Shown: positions 1 through 8,272 of the stretch, one piece after another
How the letters are laid out: each line of letters begins with the position of its first letter
Position numbering within the stretch: the stretch's first letter is position 1
NCBI GenBank assembly: GCA_035519535.1
Contig: DATIWF010000068.1
Coordinates: forward strand, 1-64,000
Origin: DATEGZ01 sp035519535
GTDB taxonomy: Bacteria; Acidobacteriota; Vicinamibacteria; Vicinamibacterales; SCN-69-37
DNA length: 64,000 bases
Reading direction: 5' to 3'
The notes under the pieces: model-generated
What the model was told of the DNA's origin: nothing
Database searches by the model: none
What the model saw: the letters and a program-made list of their open reading frames with translations, nothing else
Program-made: the position numbers and the translations under genes

Positions 1-22
1 GTCGACTGGCTGGAACGAAGCC

Positions 23-1678
23 GTGAGAGCTGACGCTTACCTCGCTCGACGCCGCAAGATGTGGTACGTCCGGTACCTCACCGATGACGGCCGTTGGGCA
101 CAAGAGTCGCTCCACTTTGCCGGCCCCAAGGCCCAAGCTCTGGACAGATTGGCGGCTTGGAAAACGGCGCACCGCGTGCGCCCCACGAATGCCTCTGTGG
201 TGCTCACGTTTGCGCAGCTCGCTGAGTTCTACCTCAAGCGAGCTGCGGATGACGGACGCTCGCCTGGCTGGGTCATGCATCAGCGTCAGCACCTACACGG
301 CCCGATGGCGAAATTCTTCGGCGCGACGACGGTCATTCGCAAGATCTCGCGACCAGCGGTCGAAGCGTATCTCTCGATGCTGACAAAGAGCGTCAAGAGA
401 ACCACCGCGAACAAGCATCGGGCATGCCTCCGTCGGATGTTTCAATTTGCCGTCGAGCAGGGCTACCTCGCGACCTCTCCTGCCGCTGAAGTCCGGCGGC
501 TCAAACACGATGGCATCGTCCACAACCGATTCCTGACGGCAGACGAATTCAAGCGGCTGCGAGAGACGGCCGAGCTCCAAAGGGCCGCTCAGGCGGCTGT
601 ACCGACCGCACACGCGTTCGACGCGTTGCCCGAGTATCTGGACCTCGCCGTCTCGCTTGCGACGCGCCCAACCGAAACGCTGACGCTCAAGTTCACGGAC
701 ATCGACTGGTGGAATCGGTTCATCGCGGTTCGCAAGACGAAGAGCGGCAAGGACCGCGTGTTGCCGCTCAACAACACCGCGATGGCCGCGCTCCGCACCA
801 TGCAAGAACGCCGACACCCGAAGAGCGACCTGGTCTTTCATCGCGCCGACGGGCGCGCGTGGAAGGACATGCGCGAGACGTTCAACGCGGCAGTGCGCGC
901 GGCGGGTCTCTGGCACCCGGACCCGCAGCATCGGGTCACGCGGCACACGCTTCGGCACACGGCACTCTCATGGATGGCGCAACACGGCGAGCCGCTGCAG
1001 AAGATTGCGCGCTTCGCTGGACACAGCTCGACGCATGTCACCGAGACGTACTACGCGCATCTGCAGCCGGACCATTTGACTCACGCCGCCGGCGTCATCG
1101 ATGCGGCGCTCGGAAATTTTTTAACCACTTTTTTAACCACTTCGCCCGATTCCGGAGATGCTCCAGACCAGCCGCGATCGGCTCAAACACCTGATACACT
1201 TCACGTTACGTCGTTTGTCGCCCTGCGAGCCGGAGTGGCGAAACTGGCAGACGCGCGAGACTCAAAATCTTGTGGGCTTTACCGCCCGTGTGGGTTCGAT
1301 TCCCTCCTCCGGCACCACCCAGCCAGCGACGTCCAGGGACACTGCGTGATCTCGCCCCTCGGGTGTTTGATGCCCACGTTGACGCCCACCCAAGGTAAGA
1401 TCCCTGGAGCCGCGAGCCACGCGGATCGCGAACGGCAAGGTGGAGAGGCCCAGTGCAAAAGTCGAGACCCACGCAAGACAAACGGGCGCGCGAGCGAGCG
1501 AAACAGGAAAAACAGCAGCACAAGGCCGCACGCCGGCTGGAAGCGAAGCGGCGGCGCGCGGCCCAACCGCCCGCTGGCCCTGAGGGCGGCGATCCCGACA
1601 TCGCCGGCATCGTCCCGGGCCCGCAACCCTCGCCCTGGGGGGACGACGAATAACGCGTCCGCGAGCGCTCCAGCTTGA
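23..1678 (+). CDS. Tyrosine recombinase (integrase), frame runs through a tRNA gene
   Basis: Site-specific tyrosine recombinase of the phage/integrative-element type. A core-binding domain spans about residues 60-150. The catalytic domain (165-350) carries Arg215 (ATRPTE), Lys240 (KTKSGK), His308/Arg311 (HTLRH), His334 (AGHSS) and the nucleophile Tyr344 (TYYAHL). The frame is open to the window's left edge, so the GTG at 23 is only the first visible start. No stop occurs until 1678: codons from about residue 403 onward are the tRNA-Leu gene, followed by about 120 residues of unlikely sequence that overlaps another small gene. The working protein is probably about 370-400 residues of recombinase with a non-natural tail. 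It likely belongs to an element lying to the left. Confidence 0.8.
   Translation: MRADAYLARRRKMWYVRYLTDDGRWAQESLHFAGPKAQALDRLAAWKTAHRVRPTNASVVLTFAQLAEFYLKRAADDGRSPGWVMHQRQHLHGPMAKFFGATTVIRKISRPAVEAYLSMLTKSVKRTTANKHRACLRRMFQFAVEQGYLATSPAAEVRRLKHDGIVHNRFLTADEFKRLRETAELQRAAQAAVPTAHAFDALPEYLDLAVSLATRPTETLTLKFTDIDWWNRFIAVRKTKSGKDRVLPLNNTAMAALRTMQERRHPKSDLVFHRADGRAWKDMRETFNAAVRAAGLWHPDPQHRVTRHTLRHTALSWMAQHGEPLQKIARFAGHSSTHVTETYYAHLQPDHLTHAAGVIDAALGNFLTTFLTTSPDSGDAPDQPRSAQTPDTLHVTSFVALRAGVAKLADARDSKSCGLYRPCGFDSLLRHHPASDVQGHCVISPLGCLMPTLTPTQGKIPGAASHADRERQGGEAQCKSRDPRKTNGRASERNRKNSSTRPHAGWKRSGGARPNRPLALRAAIPTSPASSRARNPRPGGTTNNASASAPA
1229..1317 (+). tRNA. tRNA-Leu (anticodon CAA)
   Basis: Class II tRNA. 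The acceptor stem GCCGGAG/CTCCGGC pairs 1229-1235 with 1307-1313, followed by discriminator A1314 and an encoded CCA at 1315-1317. The anticodon stem CGAGA/TCTTG encloses loop CTCAAAA, giving anticodon CAA at 1263-1265, which reads UUG. A long variable arm (GGGC/GCCC) and a T loop TTCGATT follow; the T stem has one U-U pair. It lies inside the 3' part of the integrase frame, so it is a plausible attachment site for that element. Confidence 0.93.
1453..1653 (+). CDS. Small highly charged hypothetical protein
   Basis: A 66-residue protein. The first 37 residues are strongly basic and alanine/glutamine rich (a likely helix with many Lys/Arg), and the tail is acidic and proline rich (DPDIAGIVPGPQ). 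It starts with GTG behind a purine-rich AAGGTGGAG, 5-6 nt upstream. I do not recognise the family; a nucleic-acid-binding role would fit the charge but is a guess. It lies just after tRNA-Leu and in a different frame from the run-on integrase frame, which supports the view that the integrase tail there is not a real coding sequence. Confidence 0.6.
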   Translation: MQKSRPTQDKRARERAKQEKQQHKAARRLEAKRRRAAQPPAGPEGGDPDIAGIVPGPQPSPWGDDE

Positions 1679-1732
1679 CGTTTCTCCCTGCGCGGCGCAG
1701 CATGGTCGCGCTTCCCCACGCAAGGAGCCGCG

Positions 1733-2314
1733 ATGGTCCGCCGTCATCTCGCCCCAGTGCTCGTGTTGTCGCTCGCTCTGCTCCTCGTCATCAGCCGGGG
1801 CTCGTCTGGCAGCGTGAGCGGCAACAGCGACCCGACCCTCACCTTCCACGGTTTCGTCAAGGGCCCTGATGGCCGCGAGCAGTACCACATCGTCGTCGAC
1901 GTCGAGCCGACGACGTTTCTGCTCGCGAGCGTCGCCAGCAAATACCGGCTCGCGCGGATGCGCGTGCAGAACTCGACGGCGTCGCCGTTGACGCTGTCGG
2001 CCGATCAGGATCGACTCGAGCTGGTGCCACCGAGCGGTCCGGCGGTGGCCGCGATCCTGAATCTCCAGAGCGGCGACAGTCCCTTCTGGGACAGCCTGAC
2101 GGCGGCGACGCGTGAGCGGCTGGCCTACCCGGTCGCCGTCAATGGCACGCCGGCCCCCGCGACGGGCGGCCCGCCGCGCGCGCCCGAGGCGCTGTACGTC
2201 TACCTGTTCTTCCCGCAGGCCCAGGTGCCCACGGTGCCGGCGAGCTTCACGTACCGCATCGCCAGTCTCGGGCAGACGATCAAGCTCGAACGGTCCGCCC
2301 CGAAAGCGAGCTGA
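1733..2314 (+). CDS. Secreted hypothetical protein
   Basis: A 193-residue protein with an N-terminal hydrophobic segment (about residues 7-21) after MVRRH, typical of a signal peptide or membrane anchor, then a soluble domain of alternating beta-like sequence. The ATG follows an AAGGAG Shine-Dalgarno at 1721. No family recognised. The next gene starts 12 nt after its stop, so the two are probably co-transcribed and may work together at the inner membrane. Confidence 0.75.
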   Translation: MVRRHLAPVLVLSLALLLVISRGSSGSVSGNSDPTLTFHGFVKGPDGREQYHIVVDVEPTTFLLASVASKYRLARMRVQNSTASPLTLSADQDRLELVPPSGPAVAAILNLQSGDSPFWDSLTAATRERLAYPVAVNGTPAPATGGPPRAPEALYVYLFFPQAQVPTVPASFTYRIASLGQTIKLERSAPKAS

Positions 2315-2326
2315 CGGCCGCCCTCC

Positions 2327-3370
2327 ATGCTCTGGAATCTCTGGGAGGCGGTCCTCGGATATCTCGAGAAGCAGCGCTACTGGAGCGCGATCCAGCCGTT
2401 CGTCCTCGTCGGTTTCGGCGCGGTGGCCGTCGAAGCGGCCACGTTCGAGTACGTGCGGCGGCAGTACGGCGCGACGCCGCCGTCCCTGTTTCTGCGCAGC
2501 TACCTGTCCACGCGCATCCTCATCGTGAGCGGCGCGCTCCTCCTGCTGATGCTCCTCCTGCGCACGCGACAGCCGGCCGGGCGCGCAAGCACGTCCGGAC
2601 GGCTGGTGGCGTTTCTCCGGACGCATCGGCGGCGGATCGTGTTCGTCGCCGTGGTGACGGCGCTCATCGCGTCGGCCGCCGGGCTCGCCATCGTCGCGAC
2701 GTCGCCGAGCCGCCTCAGCCGGATCACGATTCGCGTGATGGATCTGCCGGCCGACGTGAAGCAGGACGCGTTGACCTATCTCGTCTACGAGCTGAACCGG
2801 CCCCAGCGGCAGTGGTACTTCGAGATCGACTCGCGGCCGTTCAACGAGCTGGCGCTCACATCAACTGAACGCCAGCAGTGCATGGCCGACTCGGAGCCCA
2901 CGCTGTGCTACGCCGAGCGCACGGCCGAGACCGAGGGCCCGCTCATCGCGTTGACGGCCAAGCCGCTGAAGGACGCGTTCTTTGCGACCCATCGCGGCCT
3001 GGCCTCCGTGATCACGACGGCCGACGTGGACAGCTACGCGCCGCTCACCAACTACGAGTACCTCGCGTACCTGATCGTGCTCCAGAGCGTCCTGCTGCAG
3101 CTGGACGCGCATGGCGGGCTGCCGCCCGAGGCCTTCGCGCCGGGCGCGACGACGAGCGGCGACGTGTTCGCGTTCGTCCCGACGCGCGAGATGCTCAAGG
3201 CCAGCCTTCTGGCGCCGCGCCTCAGCCCGCGCCAGGAGGCGCTGATCTTCAACCGCTTCGGCCCGGCGTACCTGGGCGTGACGGTCGATCTGCTCTCGCT
3301 CGACTGGCTGTACACCCCGCGCGTGAAAGGCAATTTCGAGAAGCTGTTCTCGGTCACCCTCAGCCGCTGA
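2327..3370 (+). CDS. Membrane-anchored hypothetical protein
   Basis: A 347-residue protein with three predicted membrane segments in the first third (about residues 24-40, 64-79 and 104-124) followed by a soluble C-terminal domain of about 220 residues. That domain contains two cysteines (CMADSEPTLC), which could form a disulfide if it faces the periplasm. Family not recognised. It follows the preceding secreted protein by 12 nt and faces the convergent POTRA gene. Confidence 0.75.
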   Translation: MLWNLWEAVLGYLEKQRYWSAIQPFVLVGFGAVAVEAATFEYVRRQYGATPPSLFLRSYLSTRILIVSGALLLLMLLLRTRQPAGRASTSGRLVAFLRTHRRRIVFVAVVTALIASAAGLAIVATSPSRLSRITIRVMDLPADVKQDALTYLVYELNRPQRQWYFEIDSRPFNELALTSTERQQCMADSEPTLCYAERTAETEGPLIALTAKPLKDAFFATHRGLASVITTADVDSYAPLTNYEYLAYLIVLQSVLLQLDAHGGLPPEAFAPGATTSGDVFAFVPTREMLKASLLAPRLSPRQEALIFNRFGPAYLGVTVDLLSLDWLYTPRVKGNFEKLFSVTLSR

Positions 3371-3400
3371 CGCGAAGGCCGCACCGGCGCTGCCGCCCCG

Positions 3401-4690
3401 TCACTGCACCGCGAACACGACGTTGACGACGAGGTTGTTGCGATCGATCCGAACGTCCGCTCGAAGCGTGCGTGGAAGCGCCCCACTGCGCTGGCGCGGA
3501 AGAATCTCGGCAGCGGTGAACGTGTCGAGATACGAGCCGTCGTAGACGTCGCCGGGGCGCAGTTTCCACTTCTTGGCGGCATCGTCGCCGGCGGGACCAC
3601 CCACGATCGAGAGCGTCCCCATGTGAAACTGCTGGCGCTCGACGACGGTGATGCGGAACGTCGCGCGGTGCGTCGCCGCATCGAGTGACGGCTCGTAGTC
3701 GGCCTGCTGCATCAGGTAGCCGATCTTCTCGTAGGCCGCGTGGACGGCGCGCAGGCCGGCCTCCATTTCCGTCAGGCCGGCGACCGAGGCCGCTTTCATG
3801 TTGATCGCGCGGTCGAGGTCCGCCGGCGCCAGCGCGGCTTCGCCTGACCACTCGGCGTGATCCCAGACGTACTGCACGCCCTCGTCCGCCCGCAGCATCA
3901 CTGTGACCCCGGAACAGCCCGCATCCATCGCTGCCGCAACCACCGTGACGGTGGCCGCCCAGTACCCGCGGCGCCGGTAGACCTGACGAAGCGTGCCGTT
4001 CGCGAGATCGATCGCGAACGCGCGCGAATAGTCGCCGCCCAGCACGGACTGCGCCGCCTGCTGCAAATCGGCCTCCGGAACGTCCGACGCCCCCTGGACA
4101 CGGAGGGCGCACATCTTCAGCGGGGCGGCCGTGTTCACGACGCGGAAGAGCACCTGCCTGGCACCCGTGCGCGCGTTGAGGCGGATTTCGCTGGTGACCT
4201 GCCCCTGCACCTGGCGACTGGCCAGCAGCCCGGTCAGCACCTGGGCCACGTATTCGCTCGCGTTCGAATTCGATGGCAGCGCCCCGTCGAAGGTCGGCAC
4301 GTCCGGTCGGAGAGCCGCCGCAATTTCGTCGTCGGTGAACCAGACGAAGTTGTCGAACACGACGGGCAGACTCCAGGCTTCATCCTCGAGATCGAAGACC
4401 GCGGTCAGCTTGCCGCCGCCTGTCGTGTAGCGGTACTGCACCGATCGGAACAACCCCGTCCTGGTGAGGCGGCTGGCGGCGGCGTCAAGCGCGGCGGGCG
4501 TGATCGCGTCGCCGACCTTGAGTCCGCTGAGCCTCACCACATCGCCTGCCGCCAGTCGCTGGCTGCCGTTGACCGTGACCGCGGCCAGCTGCAGCCCGCC
4601 GGAGGTCTGCATGGCGGCGCGCTCACCCGCCAGGCACACGATGCCGACCATCAGGCCCGCAGCCGTGCGGCGAATCCGGGAGACGACCAT
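3401..4690 (-). CDS. POTRA-domain secreted protein without a barrel
   Basis: A 429-residue protein with a signal-like N-terminus (residues 1-27) and at least three POTRA-like repeats: about 35-90 (VTVNGSQRLAAGDVV then LTRTGLFRSVQY), 190-250 (LRVQGASDVPEADLQ then YRRRGYWAATV) and 350-400 (GTLSIVGGPAGDD). POTRA repeats occur in BamA, TamA and FtsQ-like proteins, where they bind unfolded or partner proteins. Here the protein stops after the repeats; no 16-strand Omp85 barrel follows. It may be a periplasmic partner of an outer-membrane assembly protein encoded elsewhere. It begins 25 nt after the S9 peptidase stop and is likely co-transcribed with it. Confidence 0.78.
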   Translation of the reverse strand: MVVSRIRRTAAGLMVGIVCLAGERAAMQTSGGLQLAAVTVNGSQRLAAGDVVRLSGLKVGDAITPAALDAAASRLTRTGLFRSVQYRYTTGGGKLTAVFDLEDEAWSLPVVFDNFVWFTDDEIAAALRPDVPTFDGALPSNSNASEYVAQVLTGLLASRQVQGQVTSEIRLNARTGARQVLFRVVNTAAPLKMCALRVQGASDVPEADLQQAAQSVLGGDYSRAFAIDLANGTLRQVYRRRGYWAATVTVVAAAMDAGCSGVTVMLRADEGVQYVWDHAEWSGEAALAPADLDRAINMKAASVAGLTEMEAGLRAVHAAYEKIGYLMQQADYEPSLDAATHRATFRITVVERQQFHMGTLSIVGGPAGDDAAKKWKLRPGDVYDGSYLDTFTAAEILPRQRSGALPRTLRADVRIDRNNLVVNVVFAVQ

Positions 4691-4715
4691 GGTCGCGAAG
4701 GAGCGATGACGCGAT

Positions 4716-7133
4716 CTACTTCGCGACCTGAGGCTGCAGGTTCTTCGCGAAGAACTCGTCCACGCGCCGCCACGCGTCCCGCACGACGAAGCTCCGATCG
4801 AAGTAGTGGAACTCGCCCGGGTACACCATGAACGTCACGAGGTCGCCCTTCCCTGCCTTGAGCAGGTGATCGATCAGCAGCACCGAGTGGATGAACGGCA
4901 CGTTCACGTCGGCGGTGCCGTGCAGAATCAAGAGCGGATACTTGATCTGATCCACGTGTGACATCGGCGCCGCCTTGGCATAGACGTCCGGGTGCTCCTC
5001 GGGCGTCCCGATCCGGCTCGTCGTCCAGCCGCCGTGGTACGGGTCCTCGTAATACAGCGCGTAGTCGGCGACGCCCGCGACGTCGACGGCCGCGCGGAAC
5101 CACGTCGGCTCCTGCGTGATCGCGAGCAGCGTGAAGAACCCGCCGTAGCTCAGCCCCCAGACGCCGATCCGGTCGCCGTCCACGTAGCCGAGCGTCTTGA
5201 GATAGGTCGCGGCCATCCGCGCGTCCTTGGCGTCGTTGCCGCCGACGTCCATGTAGACGTCGTTGCGCCAGTCGCGACCGTACCCGATGCTTCCGCGATA
5301 GTCCGGCGCGATGACGACGTAGCCCTGCTGGAGCAGGTACTGGTGGAACTCGTAGTACACCGCTTCGTTGCGATCGGTATGCCAGCCGTCGTAGTTCTGA
5401 TTCACGCCGTCGGGGTGGATCCAGACGATCGCCGCGTGCTTCTTCGTGCGGTCGAGGTTCTTCGGCACGAAGAGCCACGCGGGCACCGACTTGCCGTCCG
5501 GCCCCGGATAGTGGACGAGCTCGGGTGCCACGAGAACCGACGTGTCGATGCTCGCCGGCATCGACGACGTCAGGCGCGTGGGCTTGGCGTTCGCCGCGGC
5601 GTCGGCGACGTAGAGATCCGCCGAGCTCCGGTAGTCGGTGTGCTGATAGAGGATGCGCCTGTCGTCGGGCGACCACTGCGCGGACGTGTTCGTGCCGCTG
5701 CCCGACGTGACGGTCGTGATGATCGCGCGCGCCGGATCGTCGCCGATCGTCGCGAACTCGATGTGGCGCGTGCCCGGCTTGGTCGCCGTGTTCGCGTCCC
5801 ACGCGATCTTCTTGCCGTCGTGCGACCACGTCGCGCGCCAGTGCTCGCCCGGCGTCTTCGTGATCTGCACCGGTGTGCCTCCCGCCGTCGGCACCACGTA
5901 GATTTGATCCCAGCCGGTCGTGTCGGCCGTGAAGAGCAGCCACTTCCGGTCGGGCGAGATCGCGTTGGCGGTGTTGTTGACCGCGCTGAAGAACTTGTCC
6001 TCGGTCTCCTCGTGCAGCACCTTCGGCGCGCCGCCGGTGAGGTCGATCGCCTCGGTCGTGCGCGTCTTGCCGTTGTTCGACGTGCGCGTGCCCAGGATGT
6101 GCGTGGCGTCGATCCAGTTGCCGCCTCCCCCGCCGCGCCCGCCGCCGCCGCGCCCCCCGCCGGCGCCGGCCGCCATCGCACGGGGCGTCCCGCCCGCCGC
6201 CGGCACGATGTAGCTCGCGCCGCCGCCCCCGCCGCGGCCGCCTTCCGTCGCGCGGAAGATCAGCTTGGCGCCGACCTCCGGCGCGATCGTGTCGTGATAG
6301 ATCGGCCCGCCTCCGCCTCCTCCGCCGCCACCGGTCGTGTATGTGAGACTCGCGCCGTCGGGCGTCCACGCGGGGGCGCCGATCGGACCCGGCTCCTTGA
6401 CGATCGAGGCCGGCGTGCCGCCCGGGCTCGCGACGACGAAGAGCTCCGAGCCGCCGGCCGTGGACGTCGCGTAGGCGAGCTTCGTCGCGTCGGGCGACCA
6501 GCTCATGCCGCCGATGCTGTCGGCGTGCGCGATCCGCTGATCGGCGTTGGACGCGAGCGTGTGGACGATCAAGTCCGCACCGCCAGCCGCGCCCGCCGGA
6601 GCGTCCGGCGCGGCTTCGGCAGCACCCGCGCCGCGGCCGCCGCCGCGCCCGCCGCCACCGCGACCGCCGCGTCCACCACCGCCGCTGCCCTGGCCCACGA
6701 TGAACGCGACGCGCGTTCCGTCAGGCGACGGCGTGAAGCTCCCCGCGCGCGCGGCCGATGGCCACGCCGGCTGCGGCGTCCCGCCCGTCACCGGGACGGC
6801 GAGCAGGCCCCCGCCGCGCTGAAAGAAGAACGTGCGGCCGTCCGCGCTCCAGAATCCGCCCGCGCCGGCCTGGCCGTCCGGGTAGGTCGTGAGGGCGACT
6901 GGCTGGCTGCTGCCGTCGGCGGCGACTGCCCACACATTGTTGACGCCGCCATCGTCGTACGTGAACCACACGTGCCGCCCGTCGGGCGTCCACTGATGCC
7001 CGGACGGATGTTTGATCTGCACGAGCTGGTCGATGGTCAGCTTTGCAGTGGGCCTGGACGCCGGCGTCTGGGCCGTGCCGGACGCGGTCAGCGCCACGAC
7101 GGCCGCGAGCGAGAGGAGGCTGGCTGTACGCAT
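4716..7133 (-). CDS. Secreted S9 family serine peptidase (prolyl oligopeptidase/DPP-like)
   Basis: An 805-residue exported peptidase. A signal peptide (1-21) is followed by a TolB/WD40-like propeller with repeated PDG motifs (about 35-530), then an alpha/beta-hydrolase domain. The triad is visible: Ser662 (GLSYGG), Asp742 (HGTADVNVP) and His776 (PGEFHYF). It should cleave short peptides in the periplasm. The propeller carries three glycine- or Gly/Arg-rich runs (about 135-170, 270-280 and 320-335) that are absent from typical family members and probably form flexible surface loops. Homologues occur in many copies in Acidobacteria. The POTRA gene lies directly downstream on the same strand. 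Confidence 0.9.
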   Translation of the reverse strand: MRTASLLSLAAVVALTASGTAQTPASRPTAKLTIDQLVQIKHPSGHQWTPDGRHVWFTYDDGGVNNVWAVAADGSSQPVALTTYPDGQAGAGGFWSADGRTFFFQRGGGLLAVPVTGGTPQPAWPSAARAGSFTPSPDGTRVAFIVGQGSGGGGRGGRGGGGRGGGRGAGAAEAAPDAPAGAAGGADLIVHTLASNADQRIAHADSIGGMSWSPDATKLAYATSTAGGSELFVVASPGGTPASIVKEPGPIGAPAWTPDGASLTYTTGGGGGGGGGPIYHDTIAPEVGAKLIFRATEGGRGGGGGASYIVPAAGGTPRAMAAGAGGGRGGGGRGGGGGNWIDATHILGTRTSNNGKTRTTEAIDLTGGAPKVLHEETEDKFFSAVNNTANAISPDRKWLLFTADTTGWDQIYVVPTAGGTPVQITKTPGEHWRATWSHDGKKIAWDANTATKPGTRHIEFATIGDDPARAIITTVTSGSGTNTSAQWSPDDRRILYQHTDYRSSADLYVADAAANAKPTRLTSSMPASIDTSVLVAPELVHYPGPDGKSVPAWLFVPKNLDRTKKHAAIVWIHPDGVNQNYDGWHTDRNEAVYYEFHQYLLQQGYVVIAPDYRGSIGYGRDWRNDVYMDVGGNDAKDARMAATYLKTLGYVDGDRIGVWGLSYGGFFTLLAITQEPTWFRAAVDVAGVADYALYYEDPYHGGWTTSRIGTPEEHPDVYAKAAPMSHVDQIKYPLLILHGTADVNVPFIHSVLLIDHLLKAGKGDLVTFMVYPGEFHYFDRSFVVRDAWRRVDEFFAKNLQPQVAK

Positions 7134-7352
7134 GCGCCAACGCTAGATCACGCCGGGCTCCGATTCAACTGTCCGGCGCCCCGGCCCGGCGCTCCGCTAG
7201 AATCACCGCTCGACGGAGGAACCGTCTATGGAACGCGTCCGCACCGGCTCGCTGATTGGCGGCCTGCTGGGTCTTGCCCTGGCGGCTCGACCAGCGGCAC
7301 CACCCGTCGCCGCCGCCCACCCCGTCCCGCAACTAGACTCAGGAGAACGTGC

Positions 7353-7676
7353 ATGCCGAAGGGCTACTGGATCAGCTTCTATCGATCGATCGGCGACCCG
7401 GCGAGGCTCGCCGAATACGCCAAGGCCGCCGGACCGGCGATTGAGGCCGGCGGCGGCCGCTTTCTCGCGCGCGGAACCGCCGCGCGCGCGTTCGAAGGCG
7501 GCCTGCTCCAGCGGAGCATCGTGATTGAGTTCGACAGTGTGGCGCAGGCGATCGCGACCTACGAGAGCCCTGCGTATCAGGCCGCGGCAAGACTGCTCGG
7601 CAAGTCCGTCGAGCGCGAGATTCGCATCGTCGAGGGCGTGCCCACGTCGGCGAGCGCGCCCTCGACCGAGCGATAG
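7353..7676 (+). CDS. DUF1330 domain protein
   Basis: A 107-residue protein that begins MPKGYWI and contains the AYxxAAGPAIEAGGGRFLARG core and a later YESPAYQ motif, all typical of DUF1330, a small dimeric alpha/beta-barrel (ferredoxin-like) family of unknown reaction. The ATG at 7353 has a good Shine-Dalgarno (AGGAGAA). A short signal-like frame starting at 7228 behind another good Shine-Dalgarno runs into this gene in a different frame and looks like a remnant. The gene is convergent with the small secreted protein downstream. Confidence 0.88.
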   Translation: MPKGYWISFYRSIGDPARLAEYAKAAGPAIEAGGGRFLARGTAARAFEGGLLQRSIVIEFDSVAQAIATYESPAYQAAARLLGKSVEREIRIVEGVPTSASAPSTER

Positions 7677-7691
7677 CGAAGCGTGGAGCGT

Positions 7692-8111
7692 CTAGTTGAA
7701 GACGTGCTCGACGTTGCTGCCGCGGAGCCGCAGCGTCTTGAGCGTCTGCACGCCGTCCTTGTCCAAGCCGATCTCCGCGACGGTGTTCTCGGAATTCGCG
7801 CTCAGTTGCTTGCCCTTGCACGGCATTTCAAGCACCTTGGCGGGAGACTTGACCATCAACTGCTCGACCGGGTCGAGACCCGTCACCCACTCCTGGTCCT
7901 TGCCCGACACTAGGCGCGTGAACGTCACCGTCTTCGTGTCGCACGCCACCTTGTATTCGCCGGCCTTCAGGATCGTCGTGCCGACGCGAACGTCGGTCGT
8001 GAACACGACGACGTCCGTGACCTTCTTTTCGGTCGCGTTGTCGTGCGTCTGTGCGATCAGCGTGCCCATCATGAGAAACAATCCGAGTGTCACCAGTAAC
8101 GGCTTGCGCAT
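7692..8111 (-). CDS. Small secreted protein, function unknown
   Basis: A 139-residue protein with a clear signal peptide (MRKPLLVTLGLFLMMGTLIA, cleavage before QTHD) and a beta-rich mature part with two cysteines (VACDT and MPCKG). No family recognised. Secreted proteins of this size with a GEYKV motif are frequent in Acidobacteria, but the function is not known to me. It is divergent from the cysteine-cluster gene across about 160 nt. Confidence 0.75.
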   Translation of the reverse strand: MRKPLLVTLGLFLMMGTLIAQTHDNATEKKVTDVVVFTTDVRVGTTILKAGEYKVACDTKTVTFTRLVSGKDQEWVTGLDPVEQLMVKSPAKVLEMPCKGKQLSANSENTVAEIGLDKDGVQTLKTLRLRGSNVEHVFN

Positions 8112-8272
8112 CGTCCCACCCCCATCACTGGGCAGGAAAAAGAGCAACTCGCGTGCCACGGATCCTGGGCGGATTGCGAGGCGGTCGCGCGCCGCAGGCG
8201 CGAAAGAACGCGCGCAAGCGGTAGAAAACCCGCGGTTTATTTCCGGTGTAGTGGTGCACCATACTGCCTGAA

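Noticed and set aside
4992..7676. A very long plus-strand open frame opposite the S9 peptidase
   Set aside because: Its sequence is Arg/Ala/Asp-rich antisense shadow of the peptidase; only its last part (7353-7676, DUF1330) is real.
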